Positions 16,942-19,173 of a stretch of DNA of 19,173 nucleotides are shown piece by piece. Below the pieces are notes generated by a model. The model was not told the origin of the DNA, ran no database searches, and saw nothing but the letters and a program-made list of their open reading frames with translations. A program made the position numbers and the translations under genes. Origin of the DNA: JACZST01 sp036985755 (GTDB lineage Bacteria > Actinomycetota > Acidimicrobiia > Spongiisociales > UBA5794); contig BTQG01000045.1 in the NCBI GenBank assembly GCA_036985755.1, positions 1 through 19,173 on the forward strand. The letters are read 5' to 3'. The first letter of the stretch is position 1. Each line of letters starts with the position of its first letter.

Positions 16942-18450
16942 GTGCGCACTTCGTGGGAGACCAGGTTCGAATGGATCGAGTCGATCCTGCAGTGGACCGC
17001 TCTCGTTCTCGGTGTCGGCCTTGCGGTGCTCGGCGACGCCAATCTGACCGGGGAAATATCGGCAGCCACCATCACGGCATCTGTTGTGGTCGCCGCATAC
17101 ACGGTCCTGATGCAGATCCTGCCGACCAGCAGAAAGCAACTTCCATTCGTTGGAGCCTTTCTCGCCGCACTCGGCGTCGCCATATCGCTATTCGCCGTAT
17201 CGCTCACCGGTGGCACGAGCAGCCCGTTCCTCCTCTACCTCGCCGTCCCAATCTTCTTCGCCGCAACCACCCAGGGCGTCGTGCTCGGAGCGATCACTGC
17301 GCTGGCCGCAATCCTTGGGCTGGCCCTGGTCGCTCGCAACGCCGGAGAAGACTTGATGGATCCGCGGTTCCTGCAGATGGTGGCGTTCTACGCCCTGGTC
17401 GGCATCACCTTCGCCCAGGCCTACCGGATTCTCATCGAAGAGCCCGAGGCGGGGCGTCCCGAGGCGTCGTCGGCCGAACAGGTCGCCCGGCTGGAAGAAG
17501 CACACCGGCTGCTCGCAGAACTCGCCGACCTCGCCACCACCGACGACCTCAGCCCGATCACCATCGGACGGGGGGCGCTACGAGATGTTGCCGCAACCGT
17601 CCCCTACGCCTCGGGTTCCGTTTCCATTGTCGAATCCGGTGGCGAGACCGCGGTTGCGACTCGTGGTCAAGCGCCTGCCGGGTCGGCCGGAAGCGGCTAC
17701 CCAATCGACCTCGACGGCCGGCGGCTCGGTACGCTGACCCTGTGGCCGATGGCGGGTGCCGACCTCGAACTTCACCGAAAACAGATCGAACGGTCTCTGC
17801 GACCGGTGGCGCTGGCTTTCGACAACGTCTTGCTGCTCCAGACCATTGCGCATCGGTCCGTTCGCGAAGAGCGCATACGCGTGGCCAGGGAGTTACACGA
17901 CGAGATAGGGCCGTTGCTGGTCTCCGTGGGCCTCGGTCTCGACGTTGCCATCCAAAGCGATGGGATCGGAGAAGAGACGGCTGCCCACCTGGCGGGGCTG
18001 CGGGAAAACGTAGGGAAGCTCGTCGACGACGTGAGACGGACGGTAACCATGCTGCGCTCCACCCAGCCAACCACCGTAACCGAGCACGCCCATAATCTGG
18101 CTGCCGATGTCGATTCGCACGGCCCGTCGATCATCGTCGACATCGAGGAGGAGGGGGCTCTGGGCGAACGTGAGATCGCCCAGCTGGCCGCCATCATGAC
18201 CGAGGCCGTGCGCAATGCCCTCGAACACGCAGGGGCCAAGGTGGTGCGGATCGAAGGAAAGGTAGATCGCGACCGTGTCCTGCTGCGCATCACCGATGAC
18301 GGCGATGGCTTCGACCCCGAACCTGAACCTGCCGGCCGATACGGCCTGATCGGTATGCGGGAACGCGCCAGGGAGATCGGCGCCGATCTCACCGTCGACT
18401 CAACCGATGGCGTCGGAACCGTCGTGACCGTGGCCTGGGACCTGCGATGA
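16942..18450 (+). CDS. NarL-type membrane sensor histidine kinase
   Basis: A 502-residue two-component sensor kinase. The N-terminal part has about six membrane segments (roughly 15-32, 41-60, 66-88, 96-111, 113-131, 144-162) with very short loops, so the signal may be sensed in or at the membrane. A linker with a short coiled coil (about 176-198) leads to a GAF-like region (about 200-300; weak by eye). The HisKA_3 dimerisation helix REERIRVARELHDEIGPLL (308-326) carries phosphoacceptor His319. The HATPase domain shows the N box EAVRNALEHA (421-430), ITDDGDGFDP (450-459) and GRYGLIGMRERAREIGADL (465-483). The GTG at 16942 sits 6 nt after TACCCT. The 3' end overlaps the response regulator in ATGA, so the two are coupled. 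Signal unknown. Confidence 0.93.
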   Translation: MRTSWETRFEWIESILQWTALVLGVGLAVLGDANLTGEISAATITASVVVAAYTVLMQILPTSRKQLPFVGAFLAALGVAISLFAVSLTGGTSSPFLLYLAVPIFFAATTQGVVLGAITALAAILGLALVARNAGEDLMDPRFLQMVAFYALVGITFAQAYRILIEEPEAGRPEASSAEQVARLEEAHRLLAELADLATTDDLSPITIGRGALRDVAATVPYASGSVSIVESGGETAVATRGQAPAGSAGSGYPIDLDGRRLGTLTLWPMAGADLELHRKQIERSLRPVALAFDNVLLLQTIAHRSVREERIRVARELHDEIGPLLVSVGLGLDVAIQSDGIGEETAAHLAGLRENVGKLVDDVRRTVTMLRSTQPTTVTEHAHNLAADVDSHGPSIIVDIEEEGALGEREIAQLAAIMTEAVRNALEHAGAKVVRIEGKVDRDRVLLRITDDGDGFDPEPEPAGRYGLIGMRERAREIGADLTVDSTDGVGTVVTVAWDLR

Positions 18451-19091
18451 GCCAGCCGATCCGCGTCGTCATTGCCGATGATCACGTTCTCGTACTCGAT
18501 GGGCTGCGACAGGCGCTCGATGCGCTTCCCGACATACAGGTCATTGCCGTCGCCACGACCGGTGACGAGCTGGCGGCCGTTCTCGAAAGAATCGAACCGG
18601 ACGTGATACTCGTCGATATCGAGATGCCGGGCCGCACCGGCCTGACCGTGCTGCGCGACCTGGAAGATCCTCCACCTGCCCTGGTTGTCACCATGCATAC
18701 CGAGGATGAGTACAGGGAGCGGGCTGCCGCCGCGGGCGCCGTTGGGTTCCTGTCCAAGGCCACACCCCTTCCCGACCTGGCGGCAGCGGTGAGAGCAGCC
18801 AACGATGGGGTGGTTCTGCTGGATGTCGATGACCTCGGGGCGGCTCTGGAGCCGTATCGAGAGGCCCGCTTGTCCCCGGGCGCCGAGTCACTCACTGCAA
18901 GGGAGCGCGAGCTGCTGGCACTGCTCGCCGGGGGGATCTCCGGAACCGATGAGCTTGCCGAGGAGATGTTCATCTCACAAAAGACCGTGAAGAACCACTT
19001 GGCGAGCATCTACGAGAAGCTCGGGATCTCGGATCGAGCCCAAGCCGTCGTCGAGGCCATCCGGCTCGGGTTGGATCGGCCACAGAACTGA
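18447..19091 (+). CDS. NarL/FixJ family response regulator with LuxR-type HTH
   Basis: The cognate DNA-binding regulator of the upstream kinase. In its 214 residues the receiver domain (about 5-118) has the acidic pair Asp11-Asp12, phosphoacceptor Asp57 in VILVDIEMPG, the switch Thr82 in VVTMHT and Lys104 in FLSKATP. A linker leads to a C-terminal LuxR-type helix-turn-helix (about 147-208): LTARERELLALLAGGISGTD then ELAEEMFISQKTVKNHLASI and YEKLGISDRAQA. The recognition helix is ISQKTVKNHLASIYEKL. The ATG overlaps the kinase stop by 4 nt. Target genes are not evident; the shared coaE/kinase promoter region is a plausible autoregulatory site, but I see no operator. The gene ends just before a repeat tract. 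Confidence 0.95.
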   Translation: MSQPIRVVIADDHVLVLDGLRQALDALPDIQVIAVATTGDELAAVLERIEPDVILVDIEMPGRTGLTVLRDLEDPPPALVVTMHTEDEYRERAAAAGAVGFLSKATPLPDLAAAVRAANDGVVLLDVDDLGAALEPYREARLSPGAESLTARERELLALLAGGISGTDELAEEMFISQKTVKNHLASIYEKLGISDRAQAVVEAIRLGLDRPQN

Positions 19092-19094
19092 ACA

Positions 19095-19173
19095 AGTCAC
19101 GAGTCGCAAGTCGCGAGACCCGAGCAACATTGGCTGTTTGCGACTTGGGACTTGCGACTTGCGACTTGCGACT
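19095..19173. repeat. inverted pair of 7-bp-period repeats after the response regulator (runs off the window)
   Basis: The left part on plus has AGTC starts at 19095, 19102 and 19109, then AGAC at 19116, all 7 nt apart. The right part reads GACT at 19142, 19149, 19156, 19163 and 19170 up to the window edge, the same heptamer on the other strand. The arms can pair over more than 25 nt in several registers, with about 20 nt between them. It starts 3 nt after the stop codon. The remaining 82 bp of the window contain no gene. Confidence 0.9.

Noticed and set aside
15861..18095. Long open frame of 744 codons on plus.
   Set aside because: It runs antisense to uvrB and coaE and out of frame through the kinase gene. 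It is arginine- and histidine-rich with no recognisable domain, typical of a shadow frame in GC-rich DNA.
19095..19173. CRISPR-like array.
   Set aside because: The units are 7 bp and contiguous with no spacers, and no cas gene is nearby.

Overview
The window is 19.2 kb of GC-rich, gene-dense bacterial chromosome, most likely from a high-GC actinobacterium. An Acidimicrobiia-like lineage is my best guess, but it is not proven. Support: a uvrC-rapZ-yvcK-gap-pgk-tpi gene order typical of Actinobacteria; a UvrB P-loop of the form GSGKSA and a RapZ P-loop GMSGAGRS, as I remember from actinobacterial homologues; two polytopic GT-C (GT87/DUF2029-like) proteins; and many genes whose start codon lies only 6-10 nt after a TANNNT -10 box, as in leaderless transcription.

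Layout. Positions 1-6084 (minus strand) hold a regulatory and glycolytic run read from right to left: rapZ, yvcK, gap, pgk, tpiA, a short unknown gene, and gpmA, which leaves the window. Most junctions from rapZ to gpmA overlap or are 1 nt apart, so pgk-tpiA-unknown-gpmA look translationally coupled. Four of the enzymes catalyse consecutive lower-glycolysis steps. whiA, normally found between yvcK and gap, is absent from that position. Positions 6085-8918 hold a repeat-rich spacer, uvrC and a SAM methyltransferase (minus). A GT-C membrane protein runs divergently on plus (8957-10126) and collides tail-to-tail with uvrA (10087-12951, minus). Then come a GT87 family protein, uvrB and coaE, all minus. 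A NarL-type histidine kinase and response regulator pair runs on plus from 16942 to 19091, divergent from coaE.

How the genes work together: UvrA, UvrB and UvrC make up the complete nucleotide excision nuclease within 10 kb, interleaved with two probable lipid-linked-sugar glycosyltransferases. The glycolytic block is led by RapZ and YvcK homologues, which in other bacteria tie central carbon or amino-sugar metabolism to the cell envelope.

Non-coding signals: the most unusual are three tracts of 7-nt-period repeats with a shared AGTC core, each starting at or within 4 nt of the stop codon of a gene (uvrC, the methyltransferase, the response regulator) and each in that gene's sense orientation. 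Two of them have an inverted second half. Others are a perfect 13-bp hairpin between uvrC and rapZ, overlapping palindromes at the uvrA promoter, and two opposed -10 boxes sharing one TA step between coaE and the kinase. I saw no tRNA, rRNA, CRISPR array, transposase or phage gene. No stretch over 300 bp lacks a gene.
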